DNA of 64,000 nt from Acanthochlamys bracteata. Its lineage: Eukaryota > Streptophyta > Magnoliopsida > Pandanales > Velloziaceae. Made by a program: the position numbers and the translations under genes. The DNA is taken from the NCBI GenBank assembly GCA_019914995.1, contig CM034135.1:6016501-6080500 (forward strand). Reading direction: 5' to 3'. How positions within the stretch are numbered: the stretch's first letter is position 1; each line of letters starts with the position of its first letter. The notes beneath the pieces were generated by a model. That model worked only from the letters and a program-made list of their open reading frames with translations, searched no databases and was not told where the DNA came from. Of the stretch, positions 26,341 to 39,194 are shown piece by piece.

Positions 26341-26568
26341 ATCTTTTACTAGTTTTTTTTTTTAAATTGACAATTTTATATATTTGAATTATTGTTGGTT
26401 TAGTTGACAATTTACTTTTTATAGCCTATGCATATCTTTTCTAAATACAATTTTGCTTTACTTGCCTACTTTACTTTCATATTATTATTTTACTTAAAAA
26501 GTTATTTTACTTGCCTACTTATTTACTTATCTATGAATATATTTTTTTTAGAATTGTAAGATTTCAAT

Positions 26569-27647
26569 ATGGCGCCTAAGAGAAAGTTATCCAATGTAAG
26601 TACAAGCCAAAAGATTGAGCAACTTCAGTAGAGTTATCCAATGGATGATGCTGTTATTAATGCTTTAATACATCAGCACACTTTAGGAAATTGAGTCAAT
26701 GAAACTTTCACAACTCATGCTTATGACAACGTAGTTAAGGAGATGAAAGAGCTACTTCCTAATAAACCACCGGATAAAGTTAAGATTATCAATCGTGTTA
26801 AATACATTAAGTACAAATTTGCTCCTGTTTGGGACTTATTAAGGGAGGCTTGAGTGGTTTTGCTTGGAATCGTGAAACATGCAAATTTAATATCGAGGAT
26901 GAAGTTTAGGAGCAATTTATCAAGATATATGTGTTCTTTGCTAATTTTTAATGTTAAAGCTTTACTTAAATATTGATTTCTTATCAATAGCACCTAATTA
27001 TATTCATTTTATGTTATTTTAATTCAGCAAAATTCTAAAGTTGCTGAATGGAGGCATAAAATATTTGCTCTCCCTGACGACAAGCTATGTGTACTCTATG
27101 GAAGTGATAGAGCCACAGGTGGTGGAGCTTGGACTGGAATTGACATGAAGGAGACTCAGAAAAAAGATACAAATGATAACTGAGTTGACGAACTAGATGA
27201 ATTGATTTCAACAAATCGTGTTGTGTTAGAAAATTTTCATATGGATGATGAATTTGATCGATTTTATGATAGAGATCCAAGTCCTGCAACTCCAGCAACT
27301 CTAAGTCCCCCTATTGATGGACAATCGCAAAACTCGGAGCGTCCTTCGAAGAGAGCAAAAGGCAAGACGAAAAAGGGTGATGATCTTGAGCTTATTAAGC
27401 AAGCTATGGACAATATGTCTATAGTTATGATGAATTCTGCTTATGAAATAACGAACAGAGGTAAGAATGGTATTCCCGAATGTAACATTGTTAGTTTTGT
27501 AGATGACCTTGGATTAGATGATGATCTACATGAAGATGCAACAATTTATCTTACGGACAACCTTAAAAAGTTGAAAGTGTTACTTATGTATCCACAACAA
27601 CGACGCAAAAATCTTCTAATAAAAATGATGCGAGGTTCTGTTCAAGG
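26569..27647 (+). pseudogene. Harbinger MYB/SANT-like partner protein, decayed
   Basis: The frame starts MAPKRKLSNV at 26569. An N-terminal Myb/SANT-like domain of the L10-interacting-MYB type (Myb_DNA-bind_3) follows, with VNETFTTHAYDNVVKEM and INRVKYIKYKF, then an intron. The second exon reads VAEWRHKIFALPDDKLCVLYG and GGGAWTGIDM, an acidic/Ser-Pro linker, a basic PSKRAKGKTKKGDD tract and a helical C-terminal part ending before GTATGC at 27647. Several in-frame stops interrupt the first half; the last 150 or so codons are still open. This partner protein normally binds the TIRs and brings in the transposase. Confidence 0.75.
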
Positions 27648-28489
27648 TATGCATCTTCATTTATGTTCTTCTTTCTGTTTTTTTTTATATGCGTGAATTA
27701 GAGCTAGCGTGCCTACTGGTATTATTTGCCTGTCCTTTTTTTTTTCTTTTTGTTATACTTTATGTTCAGCCTAATTTCTAATGCTTTTTGTTCTGAATTT
27801 TTCTGCATGATGCCTAATGTCTAATGCTTTCTGTAATACTTTCTGCTTTCTTTTGCAGATTAGGCAGCCAATATTTGTGGATAAATTTTTTTATTTTTTG
27901 CAGACTAGGTAGCCAATATTGCTCTGTACTAGTATCTTTTTGCAGATTGGGCAATCCTTAGCTTCAATGTTAGAAATAATAGTTATGATGTATATAAGTG
28001 TACTGATGTATTTAACATTATAAGAATGTATGTAGTTAAAGAATTTATGAGAATGATCTTGCTATATTAGTGCAATGCTAGTGTTTGTTGATATGATGTT
28101 AATGAATGAAGTACTGGTGATTAGTTATCAAAGTACTTCCTCAAACAGAGCTATAGCTACTGTTATAATGCATTGTGTTCGTGCTAACTGTTTTGAATTA
28201 TTTACCTGGTAATAAAAGCTGTAGTGAGCATTCTAATTTACATATTGGCATCATAGTTAATGACATTTTTAAAGTTATTATATTTAAACTTCATATTTGA
28301 TTTTCAGGTGTGCTGCAGAAGAGTGTTATTAGAGACTTTTTCAAATGTGTTGTTTAGGTAGTGCCTCATGATGTTAGACAGCAAAATTGTTTGTTGTAAA
28401 TACATCGTAGAGCTGACTTGGTCATCAATGTCAACAGGTATATCTTTTCTATTAATTGGCTGTAATTATCTTCTTTTTGTTTATGTCAG

Positions 28490-28616
28490 CAATTTTAGGC
28501 ATTATATTAGAAGTAAATATGATCATAAAACTGGAGAGGTTTATGATGTACGGCAGAAGAAAATCCTTCGAGTTGATGCAACTCATCTAGGGACGAAGAG
28601 GAAGCTGTGGAAATAA
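28490..28616 (+). pseudogene. Unidentified exon fragment at the end of the Harbinger element
   Basis: The acceptor TTTATGTCAG is followed by an open block reading IRSKYDHKTGEVYDVRQKK and ending with a lysine/arginine-rich tail and a stop. A preceding open block near 28368-28436 ends in a possible donor. The composition is like a true coding exon, not chance AT-rich DNA. I do not recognise the family; it may be a third exon of the element or a captured host exon. Confidence 0.4.
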
Positions 28617-29321
28617 AAAGCAACTACTTGACGGGACCTTCCAAAATTCTGGCAAAATATTTCTTTTTCAGTAAATTTCAAAATAATTTTTTTATAAATA
28701 AATTTGTTATTTAAACACCTTCAAACATTCTCTTAATTTTCGTCCTAGTAGGCCGTCCTATGATCCAATCTAGCCTGGACCAAGGTTCATCTGGGTGCTG
28801 CTTGTTCGATGAGCATTGTTTATAAAAGCATTTTTACGGCATGCTTTAAGTTTACTTTTTTCTACAAATTTTAAATTTCACCACTTCATATATTTTTAAT
28901 TATTTTAAATTTTAACTTTAATTCTACATAAACTTTAATTTCATCAAATTTATCTCAGAAATTTATTTTATTTATTTAAGTTATCATTCTAGTTTTATTT
29001 TTATCGAACTCATTTTTTAGTTTTTCAGAACTTTCTTTTTATAAATTTATTTTCTAAAATTTAATTTATATAATTAAACACGCACTTAAAAAATGTCAAT
29101 TTCGATGCTAATAAAGACGATATGGGTTTTAGAAAAAAAAAGATTTTGTAAGTTTGGAATCACAGTTAACTTTAAAAAACATAAAACCATATGCAAAAAG
29201 AGAAGATAAATGTATTCCCGAGATAAAGTATCGTTAAATTATAAAAGTTTGTTTAAAAACTTTTTTTAATAAAATATTTTCGATAAAATAACAGAGAAGA
29301 AGCCTGAACAAACGGAAAGGG

Positions 29322-29760
29322 TTGTTTGACGACGAGTTTCAAAAAAATAAAATTTTAATTTTTAGTTCATATATTTTTTAGTAAAATTTTTATAACTTTT
29401 TATAAAATTTATTTAAAGTTTAAAATATATAAAAAGTACTACATAATAAAAATTATATTTCAATTTTTTAAAATAAAATATTAAATGTAGCAGTAGTTGG
29501 TAAGCTAATCATTTCCAGACGGTATACACTATCCTTTCCGACAAACAAAAGAGAATTTTAAGAGTGTTTTAAAAATGCTTTAAAAATATTATTCTAAATA
29601 AAATATAATTTAGTTTATTTTATTTTAAAAATAATAATATAACTTATTTATAAAAATTTTGATATTTTAATAAATTCTACATAAAATTATAAAAATTTAA
29701 CAGAAAATATAAATATAAAAAACTGAAAAACTGCTTTAATAAAATGCGTTCTAAACAGCC
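29322..29760. repeat. Two AT-rich MITE family copies
   Basis: One copy spans about 29322-29480, from GGTTGTTTGACGACGAG. The second spans about 29560-29760, from AGAGTGTTTTAAAAATGC to AAATGCGTTCTAAACAGCCC. Interior words match the dispersed family; the edges are approximate. Confidence 0.4.
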
Positions 29761-30095
29761 CAAATCAATTCCAAGATATCTCTCTTGCCTTCTGAGGAAA
29801 GAAAGGCATCTCTTGCTTCAGTAAAAGTCGGAACATTCTCATTGAAAAGGACAACTTTGCAGCATTTCATTCGTTTTCCACCAACATATTTACATCTGAG
29901 TTTTTCGGTATTTCTTCTGATCACAAACAAAACTGGAATTTGTTGCCCGATATATGTTCTCTCTAACGACTCTCATCTTCAATTAAGAATCATCATGATC
30001 TTCTCTAGATTGAGAGTTCAACAAAAAGATCAAAGGTACCCAAAAAACAAAAAAAGAAGATTGAAATTTTCATATTTGATTAAAGAAAGAGAAGC

Positions 30096-31550
30096 TCAGA
30101 CAGTTGCGAGTCTTGGCCTCGTTCTTCCAGGAGAAAGATGTATAGTATCATCTATGGCTTTTCTTTTGTTGATGTTGATACCGCTGATGTTTGAGTTGTG
30201 GTGCTTCAGTGCTGCTGCTTGCTCCTGACCTTTGCAGCACGTTCCTTTCATGATGTGTGATTTAAGCCTCTGCATGTCCGATAGTTGTACTGGTTTCAGA
30301 AAGAACTCCTTTGCTCCTTCTTCTAGACATCTGTAGCAAAAGTATTATCAGAAAATTAATTAGATTATTTGCATTAAACTTTATCTCAGAAAACTGTATC
30401 TTAAAAAGTCTAAACGATATTGAAGTAACGACATGTTCTGCATATTCAAATGACAACCTCAGTAAATCTGTTAACAAGAACTGCAGTTTTTTGCTTTTTT
30501 ATGGATAGATTCTAGATTACTTATTTAAGTCTATCTTACCAATATTACTCCTACACTGCTGAAATAAAAAAAAGGGTGGACCCAAACAATGACGACTATA
30601 GAAACAAGCTTCAAAATCTTAGTGGACCTAAATTTCCACCCAACATAATCTTGCGTATCAGCATCAAATCAGATGAAATTATTATGCTAGATTTCATATG
30701 ATTTTCAATTTCTGATACAGGAAACTAGAAATCTCCAATACTCCCTTTTGTTAAATTAATTCATCATTCAATTTGCTATGCATTCTATTAAGAGGACACA
30801 ATATTATTAATAGCAAAACAGAATGCATTGGATACCGACCTGCTAATTCTGGATGGAACATTCTCAGATGACATGATCACAACTGGGATGTCTCTCAACG
30901 ATGCTGACTCCTGATTTTCACAAAATAAAATATATAACACATAAGAAAATCTCTACAGCAAAATACTTCCCAGGAAACAAGAAATACAGTTCAACTGTTG
31001 AGCAAGACATGATGAATTTCAATTCCTTCCAAGAAAATTGCTGATTAGTACCTTAATTTTTTTGAGCAAATCAAATCCAGTCATTCCTGGCATCCAATAG
31101 TCGGTAATAATCAAATTAACCTCAATTTCCTGCAGAGAATTTCCAAGCAAAGTTCTATCAGTGAAACCAAATCCAGGAGCTGAATGGTTTTCTACAGAGA
31201 AATTCAAGAAATCTTGTCGAGACATACATGGTGGACATGGGAAGGAGTAGCTGCAGCTGCAGAGATGCTGTGTTCATCACGAGGCTTCAAGCCCAAAAAC
31301 TCAAGGGCCTTGGTGACTGAATCTACTGCTGTAACTGAACCAAACCAACCAAAATCAAAATCAAAGACTTCAAGCAAAGTTTCATATGACAATAGACAGA
31401 GATGAATAGAACAGATTGTTGAATTCTAGACAAACCTTGGTAAGATGAGGTCTTGAGCAGTCTCTCAATGAGCTTTCTGTCAATGATACTATCATCAACA
31501 GCTAACACATGGAACTGATGGGAAGAAGAAGTGTCTGCTACAACTTCCAT
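30096..31550 (-). CDS. Type-A two-component response regulator (cytokinin signalling)
   Basis: Five exons on the minus strand (31436-31550, 31228-31334, 31052-31129, 30840-30910, 30096-30330) join in phase to 201 residues. The receiver domain carries the acidic pair in AVDDS (residues 19-20), the phospho-acceptor aspartate in [11 protein letters not shown] (Asp84), Ser114 in [12 protein letters not shown] and Lys136 in FFLKPV. The short tail is basic ([15 protein letters not shown]) and there is no B-type Myb DNA-binding domain, so this is type A. Such proteins take phosphate from His-phosphotransfer proteins in the cytosol or nucleus and damp cytokinin responses; their genes are usually cytokinin-induced. 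The ATG at 31550 is the first in frame with a typical N-terminus; no in-frame ATG lies just upstream. All motifs are intact. Confidence 0.95.
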
Positions 31551-31710
31551 AGCCACTGCTGCTGTTTCCGCTCGACAAGAACAGATGTGAAGGAGAAGAG
31601 AAGAATGGTTGAGAAATGGTTTAGTGTTTTATATGACATCAAGCGAGGAGTAAAAGAGAGAAGAGAAGGCTGTTGCTCTACTAGCGACTATTAATATTAG
31701 AAAAGGAAGT

Positions 31711-31720
31711 AGATATATAA
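31711..31720 (-). promoter_or_regulatory. TATA-like box of the response regulator gene
   Basis: On the minus strand, CCTTATATATCTAC lies about 165 bases before the ATG, with a CT-rich leader between. Several AGAT(T/C) words occur upstream in 31730-31900, the kind of core bound by type-B regulators, but they are too short to be convincing. Confidence 0.35.
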
Positions 31721-31889
31721 GGACAGAATGAAAGAAAGAAAATCAAAGATGCGAGTGTGATAGAAAGCAAAGCAAGATCCGACCAGATCTTGTACCAAAT
31801 CTCACACCTCACAAGAATTCTCCACTGTCCTGTTTGCTTGTGACAACCAACTAATACATATAAACCTATTTATTTATTTTATATTATAT

Positions 31890-32860
31890 TTGAATTGGGA
31901 TTGGATTTGGAAAGAAAAGGAGGGGACCGTTCAGTGCATTTCTGGTACAGTGGACCGCCAGGCAGGGCATTGCTTGGAAGAATATGGTTAATGTTCTGGT
32001 GGACGGGCGCAAATTCGGTGACACTCACATGCCTGGTCGGGTCAATATATTTCCTTCAGGACTCCAACGATCTCAAGCATTTAAGCAGAACTAGTGTATC
32101 TACAGATTCTCGTGATTCTTTCTATATAAACCTGCGAGTGAACAAACAAAATGTTTCTAACACCAATAAGGTGCCTATTAAAGCTGTCGACGAACAATCA
32201 ACTATGTTAGTAACAATTCGCTAGTGTAGCAATGGCCAACTCTAAGCTTCTAATAAAAACTATACAGCATTGATATAGTACAGTTGAAAGATTCAAACTG
32301 TAGTACGAATAATTAGGAATGCCCAATCCAAAACCAACTTAATTTGTCATTGAGTTTTTATTATGTCGATCTTATCTAAAAGTAAAAATGACAATGGCTG
32401 AACTAAATTGATCAAACAATAATAACATAGACTACTTTATTTGACTTGGTTCGATCAGTTGGAATAAATCAACACACCTTTCAGCTTCCGTGAGACGAGG
32501 ATCATCTTGGCCACACTGTTTAGGGGAAACACACCCAAATCAGGCGCTCCGAACACTCGCGGAAGCCATTTTCAATTATATATATATTATTTAATTTTAT
32601 GTATTTGTTAGTGGTTTGCAGTGAGGTTGTTGAGTACGGTTTCTGATTTTGTATTTGTTTTGACTAATTAGTTTTGGTTAATTAAAATCAAGGGTTAAAT
32701 CCATGCCGCCGCTTCACAGAAATAGCCCTTCTTAGTTTGATCGAACACATAAATTGTACCGCAGGAACAAGAAAGAAAGAAAGAAGAATAAAGAACAAAT
32801 AAACGAGTGGTAGGTGCCTTGGTGAGTTGGTGGTGGGGAAGAGCATTGAAGGCACGAAAG
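31890..32860. other. Upstream region of the response regulator, no gene seen
   Basis: 31900-32110 is less AT-rich and has an open frame, but no family-like sequence and no splice support. It is probably distal promoter or a unique non-coding segment. Confidence 0.35.
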
Positions 32861-32861
32861 A

Positions 32862-32949
32862 ATGGCGACGGGTCCCCTTCGAAAATCCTTTGCACAAGAT
32901 ACTCTGACGGATGGCTTGTCTCCTCCTCCAAATCTTCTTCCTTGTAAAA
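32862..32949 (+). pseudogene. Possible first-exon fragment, unidentified
   Basis: AAGAATGGCGACGG is a very good plant start context, preceded by a GA-rich leader. The frame reads MATGPLRKSFAQDTLTDGL and a Pro-rich end before CTTGTAAAAT, a possible donor. No following exon of a recognisable protein was found on the plus strand. It could be a relic or captured first exon; the reverse strand is also open here. Confidence 0.25.
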
Positions 32950-33424
32950 TCAAAAAGATTTCAATCAAAAACCAAACCGTATCTTTCTTGCTGATCTCTT
33001 TTCTCCTTCCGTATTGTATTCGTTTTATTTTTCATCCAATCAAAATTTTGATTTGACTTTTATATTTGTACGGGGTAGCAATTTCATACGATTTTCTTCA
33101 GATTTGCAGCACCATTGCATATCTTTTCTTTCAAGAGAACACACGTGCCGCAAAACTTCTTGTACTATCATTTTTCGATACAACAGTACGTTTTTACAGT
33201 TAAATTAATTTTTTTTCTTCAAATTTTAAATTTAATATTTAATATATTTTAATTATTATTTAAAATTTAAATTTATTTAATATTAAATCTGATTTTAAAT
33301 TTAGTTTGTATATTTAATTAATATCTAAAATTTTATTTTACTGAATTTTTATTTTTTATAGAATTGCATTATTAAAAAACTTATTTATGTGTGATTAATA
33401 TCCGTTTTTACATAGAAAATATTT

Positions 33425-33645
33425 GAGAGTGCTTATTAAAAAATAATTTTTTGAAAAAGAGAAATAGTTTTAAAAAAATTTTAAAAAATAAGCTATACTT
33501 TTTGTACTTCAAAAAATAATAATAAAATAACAAATAAATTTTTTTACTCTATTAAAATTTTTAAAAAATTCTGTAGAATACTTTAGAAATTTTATCAAAA
33601 ATGTAAAATAAAAAATTAGAAAAAAAAAGCTTCCCAAATATGGCC
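33425..33645. repeat. AT-rich MITE family copy
   Basis: The copy runs from GAGAGTGCTTATTAAAAAAT to AAAAGCTTCCCAAATATGG, with the family's interior words. Confidence 0.45.
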
Positions 33646-36450
33646 ATAATAAATAGTAAACTTTCAAATTTATAATTTTTTAAAGAGAGAGAGAGAGCCG
33701 AATTAGTTAGTTGAAAGAAAGATATTTATATTTGCGTTCTTTTAAATTTATTGTGTTAGTTAAATTAAGAGTGAATTTTTATCAATACATCACTATTATA
33801 ATTTGAAGAAATATTAAAAGAAGATGGATGAATTGGCGTTCGAGACCGACACTTTTCCCTGTTCTTCTTAAACCCAATTTTGGGTTTGAATGAGTGAAAT
33901 ACAATCTTAGAAGGTAAAAATGAGATTTTCATGATCTCGTTTTATGTTCCCAACTTTCTTATAAATTTGAATTCTTTTAAAATTGGCCGGATTAATCCCA
34001 TTAACTTCTAAATTTATTTGTTAAAAGAGCATGATTAGAGTTAGAAGAGTTAACTTTGTAACTCGTGTGGTTCTTCATTTAACTAGTAATAAAAAAAAAG
34101 AAGAAAAGCCTCTCAATGATTTAAGTTCATAACATATTTTGCGCTATATATTATGAACTCGTGTGAACCAATTAGGATAGCAATTTGCAAACTCAATGTA
34201 TCTACATATCCATTAAAGAGTTCGAAAAAAATGAACAAAGTGGCTGAACAAAGCAACTCAACTGATTGATTGACCCGTGACATCTAGTTGCGCCAAATTT
34301 ATCTTTTGGTTTTCTAAACGTGATAACTAGTTACAAATGCCTTCAAAAAATGCTAGACCAATTAAGATTATTTACATAATATTTATGTATAAATTTTATG
34401 GAGAAAATATTGGAAAATTTCAGTAAATTTATACAAATGAAAAGTTTCTAGCATATAGATAACTTCAAACCAATCAAGTTTAAACCCTTCTATCTTATCT
34501 ATCTAATGAGTTTGAGTTGATTCATATATGCAGATTGAAGAGATCATACAAGATAACTTCAAACTGATCAAGTTTAAACCTTATATCATAGTTATAAGAT
34601 GAATTTGAGCTAATTCTCATATATAGATTGAAGAGAACATACATAAGATTATTTATATGGAAAGAGATCATGCAGGTTAATAAAATAATCTAGCGTAAAA
34701 TTTAGATGACATGACAACTGAAATCTTAGAATACATTGTGAGACATTGGATTAATTTGCAGCTTAATTTAGATCCGCTTTATCTTAAATGAAGAGCCATT
34801 CTAGAGACAGTGGATGACATCCACATAGCAAACAACTTGAAGTCAATGAAAGAAATCTTAGAACAATTTCAAAGAAACTCTGCTACTGGATCACATCAAG
34901 GTAGCCATTTTTCTAAGATCTTGGCATTAAGTTGCTTCTAGTTGTTGTAGATTTGATCAAATCGAACAGTTTTAGTCTTGAGATCAAGAAGAAAACATTT
35001 CTATACAAGTACAATAAAGAGAACAGTAAAGAACACAATAGATGAGCACTTAAGTGAGCTTTTATTTTGCCGCTCGAGAAGGAAAAAAATTTCAACCGGG
35101 AGTCTATATGGAGTCTTTATTCTCTTTGTATGTGTGAAATCCCTTTCATTTCTTGCCGAGTGATTAAACATCGCAAGAGAGATTACTTGAGCTAAATCCC
35201 GTAACATACTTGTAACCTTATCAGCAGAGTGTAGGAGAATTTACTGTTCTCAAATTGACTAGTCTAGATGTATGTTAGCAGTTTGTCCTAGGTCTTTGCA
35301 AAAGCATGCACGTTGTAGCCAGAAGGATTTTGTGAAATTTAGCAAGCTGTTGTGAGTTATCCTTATGAGAAGATTAAGTTGAGGCTGAAGTATTTTGTAT
35401 AATATTAAGTATGGTGATTATATGTTGTTTAACGATAGTGGATTTTACTAGTAATATCAAGTGATATAGATATAGATACTGCGGTGTCGAAGTATGTAGA
35501 AATTTTTTGATGTACTATATGGTTTGCACCTCTTACCAGTTAGTTTGTTTTGTTTAATTATTATTGTGTTAACTTCTTAGGTGTATATTACTGTTTTCGT
35601 TCAGTTACTTGTGGCAAGTATTGCTCATTCAGTGACTAATTTTAGTGCAATAGAAATTTTTAGTTTTTTATTTGTATTAACTCAATTCACCCCTATTTTG
35701 AGTCCATTTTTTGCAGGATTTTTTGTCAATACATCATATTGTCCTCAATGTGGTTCTTATTTTTATTTAATAAGATTCTGTGCCTAAGTTATATTATTAT
35801 CTTTTTCTGCTCTCATTGGGATTTTAAAAAATTATTTAAAAGAAAATATTTTTAGTGTAATTTTTTGAAATCAAAATCACCCTTTTTAGTTAAAAAATCA
35901 TAATTATTATACATATAATAAATTTATAACATATAATTTACTCATACATTCTAAAATTAAAAAAAACTTTTAATATACCATAAAATATTTCTTGAAAAAT
36001 GAAAAACTAAAATAATAGGTGCTTATAAGTAATGCCAAATGAACTATTTGTATTCATTTTGGCGAATGATTTGATTATGGACTATATTTTCAGCTTTCTA
36101 GAAGAAAAAAATCGTTTAGGAAGCACCAAACAATGCATCACTGAGTGCATATTTAGGGGTGTGTTCTGTCCCACTCCCAGAACACCCTCATTGATAATTT
36201 TCTCAAAATTTTTTTTTTTTGTGAAGTTTGAAATAAAGAAACGAATTAATATTATAAAATTATTTATATAAATTTTTGAATTAAAAATAATAAACTTGTT
36301 TTCTAGAAAACTTTTAAAATAGTTTTTTCAAAATTAATATAATCTGGCTGTTTGTAGTTTTTACACTGTGATGGTCCCAGTAGGATTCGCTTTGTGCTAC
36401 ATAAAGAGCTTCTAACGGCACACAATATCTGCATCTTACTTCTAGCAGTT
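33646..36450. other. Gene-poor intergenic region with a short local duplication
   Basis: 34458-34551 and 34552-34640 are two copies of a roughly 90-base unit (AGATAACTTCAAAC, then CAAGTTTAAACC, then AGATTGAAGAGA). 34650-35500 is less AT-rich and looks like old repeat DNA with no readable frame. 36050-36110 is open but not convincing. No gene is called. Confidence 0.4.
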
Positions 36451-36454
36451 GAAG

Positions 36455-36695
36455 AGAGCGTTTAGAATTGCGTTTTCTAAACACTTTATTTTAATTTTTT
36501 AATACATATATTATAAATATTTAAAAAATTTATTTAAAATTTAAAAATATATAAAAAATTTTACGTAGTGAGATTTTTGTTATTGTATATTTTTATTATC
36601 TTTTTAAAGATAAAAAAATAGAATTTATTTTTTAAAAAAATAAAAATATTTTTTATTTCAAAAAAATTCTATTTTATAAAAACTCTATAACAGCC
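36455..36695. repeat. AT-rich MITE family copy (reverse)
   Basis: The copy starts GAGAGCGTTTAGAATTGCG and ends near ATAAAAACTCTATAACAGC. The interior includes TTTACGTAGTGAGATTTTTG, shared with the 16.9 kb copy. Confidence 0.55.
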
Positions 36696-36799
36696 CTTAA
36701 GTCAATATATATTATTTTTATTTTTTCTTCTTGAAAAATCGTGCAGATAAAACTTGCTTGCAATAATAGCGAAAAAGTATCTAAAAATTAGAAGCTATA

Positions 36800-37020
36800 T
36801 AAGAGTGCTTGTAAAATAAATTTTTTTAGAATAAAAAATATTTATTATTTATTTTAATAAATAAATTATACTATTTTGATCTAAAATAACAATAATAATA
36901 AAATTTTATTATGTAGAATTTTTTATATATTTAAACTTTTTAATAAATTCTATAAAATATTATAAAAATTTATTAAAAAAATAAAATAAAAATAATAAAT
37001 TTTTTTTGTAGAATGGAACG
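36800..37020. repeat. AT-rich MITE family copy (forward)
   Basis: The copy runs from AAGAGTGCTTGTAAAATAAA to a right edge before GAATGGAACGATAAACAG, with the family interior. Confidence 0.45.
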
Positions 37021-38179
37021 ATAAACAGTGACTTGAATTGGTGATTTCGTTTCACAAGTTTGGAAATTTTAACTAACTTGAATTAGTGATTTCGTTTCAC
37101 ATGTTAGGAAAATTTCGCAAATAGATTTCGCTTTGTGCTAGAGAAAGATCTTCTAAATGTAAGTTAATTCATCTTCTAAATGCGTATGATTTTAAATATT
37201 TCTTATGACCCTTTTGTTATATATCTTCTATATTCATTATAATTCTTAAGGTAACATCGATGCCCTGTAAGGCACGTTAAACCGTTGTCTTCGTCTTTAA
37301 TCTGGCTAAACTATATTATTAATTGATTTTTTTCTAATTTATCTAAGATTGGTTGAAGTTGGCTCCTAATCTAATATTTTGGAGAACCTTAGTACCCACA
37401 TGGCCACATCCTCTCTTTCTCTGTCATACAGCCACTTTAGATCTTCAAACGGAGAAGGAAAAAGAAAATTTTAGGTAATATTTGAAATAGTAATAACATA
37501 AACTTTTTAAAAACTTTTTTCAAAAAATTTTGATTACTTTCTGAATAAAAGTTTTTTCTACAATTATTATATAATATACAATTTACTATGTCTCTAAAAT
37601 TTTGTAAATATCTTTACGATCCTATATGCAACTTTTCTGGATTTAGAAAATTCAAAATAATCCATAAAAGCAATGCCAAATTTTAGTTCAAATTAGAACC
37701 GAGTGGAATGCTATTTAAGAGATATTTGGAAGTGATTAAAGCATTTAAAAAAAAGTTTGTTCTGAGATTTTTTAAAAAATAAAATTTAATTTTTTATTTA
37801 AAAAAATAAATTATAGGTATAATATTTTATTCTGCACATTTAATTATATTTTAAAAAAAAGTTTTAAATAAAATAAAGTTTTTTAAACAATGATAAGCAG
37901 TTTTAACATGCTCTCAGAGCTCATTTGGATTGGCTTTTTTTAACTTATAAGTTGAAAAAAGCTCCAAACAGTAAATATGGAGTGTTTGGCTGTGTAACTT
38001 ATAAATAACTTTTATAACTTACAAGTCACAAAATCAAAAATTACTCTGAATAACTTTTCCAAAAAAGTCACCCGTGACTTTTATTAATGATTGGAAGAAA
38101 ATGACATTATTGACCCTGTTAAGTTAACATAATTACATACGTATATATAAAATTTTTATCATCAATTCATCCGATAATT

Positions 38180-38374
38180 TCTCATTTCTTTCGCCAGGCT
38201 CGTAGGGTTTCTTCGTTTCGCCGCTCGGCTTCTTTATTCTCTGACAATCTTTTGTTCCGGCAACTCTCTGACGCCGAGCTTCGCTTTTTCGCCTCCTTCT
38301 CTTCACCACTGCTAATTCTGTAGCTGTTGTGCGTCGCCAACCGAGCTCGTGAGCGCGGAGACGGCTGCGAAGAG
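38180..38374 (+). other. GC-rich leader exon of the 7.3 kb Harbinger element
   Basis: A CT/GC-rich stretch resembling a plant 5' UTR ends with GCGAAGAG followed by the donor GTAAGC at 38375. The acceptor TGCTTAG lies at 39760, directly before the ATG of the MYB-like gene, so the 5' UTR intron would be about 1.39 kb. Confidence 0.5.
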
Positions 38375-39194
38375 GTAAGCACAGATTCTCCTTCTTCTTT
38401 CAAAATTTAATGGAATGATTTTTATTTTTATTTTTATTTATTTGAAACGATTGGATGAAGTTGAGTCTTGGAACATAAAATTTTTTTTGCTGTAGTGAAT
38501 AGAATTTTTCTTTCTCGTTCAATTTAGTTCTGGTCTAAGTTTTGGTTCTGGTTGTCAATATCTTGTTGTCAGTTTGAGTTTTTTATGTAGATTTCTGGAA
38601 TTTTGTTTGATTAATAATTTCTGGCAATCTAGTTCAAATTTTGTAAGTGTTTGCAGGTCTATTGCTATTAAGTTTATATGTAACAATTTTGTAATTTCTT
38701 CAGTGATTTTTTAACTTTTATGTTTTTATCTGTTGATCTTATTAATATTCACATTATGGAAGAATAATTTTAACAAAATTACTGGTGCTTGAGCTCTATG
38801 ATTATGCAAATTATTTTAAATGCTTGACTGTCGATGTAGAGTGCTGATAGCTGTACAGAGCATATATGTACAGCAATAGGTGAAGCATTGTTAGATTCTA
38901 ATGTTTAGTAGAGCTGGTTTAGTATGACTATTATATATCAGAATCTAATAAAATTAATAGCTCAGTGTTCTAGCTTATGGGTTCTAATGTTTTTTAGCTT
39001 TCTAACAGCTAGTACATAAATCAATAAAAAGTTTGCAAAGAAATAGGAGAAAATGATGAATATATTGAAGAATATCTTTTGTTCTTTCCATAAACTTTTG
39101 CTCTATGTGTTTGAGCAGGTAATAGTTGATAATTATGACTTGTATATAGATTGAATGGATTTTTTTTATGCTTTTTTTTATAGGTGATTGTGAC

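Larger units (their letters stand above)
23551..28620 (+). mobile_element. Decayed PIF/Harbinger element (autonomous type)
   Basis: The left end begins near GGGTCTTTTTGGATTGAG and carries a subterminal region rich in GGAGTAA words. An inverted, similar end is seen at 46990-47135, which belongs to another family member. A GC-richer leader exon with donor GAG/GTACGC ends at 23834. Inside are a DDE transposase gene and a MYB/SANT-like gene in the same direction, the two-gene layout of PIF/Harbinger elements. I found no matching right end near 28.6 kb, so the element is probably truncated there and the end coordinate is approximate. Confidence 0.65.

Noticed and set aside
29785-30228. 147-codon plus-strand frame
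   Set aside because: It overlaps the last exon of the response regulator on the other strand, and only the minus strand shows family motifs.
31895-32224. 109-codon plus-strand frame upstream of the response regulator
   Set aside because: The sequence is not like any family I know, there is no good start context or splice support, and it sits in the promoter region of the minus-strand gene.
34650-35500. Possible remnant of an LTR-type element
   Set aside because: No paired terminal repeats and no recognisable capsid or polymerase motif could be seen, so it is left as unclassified intergenic sequence.
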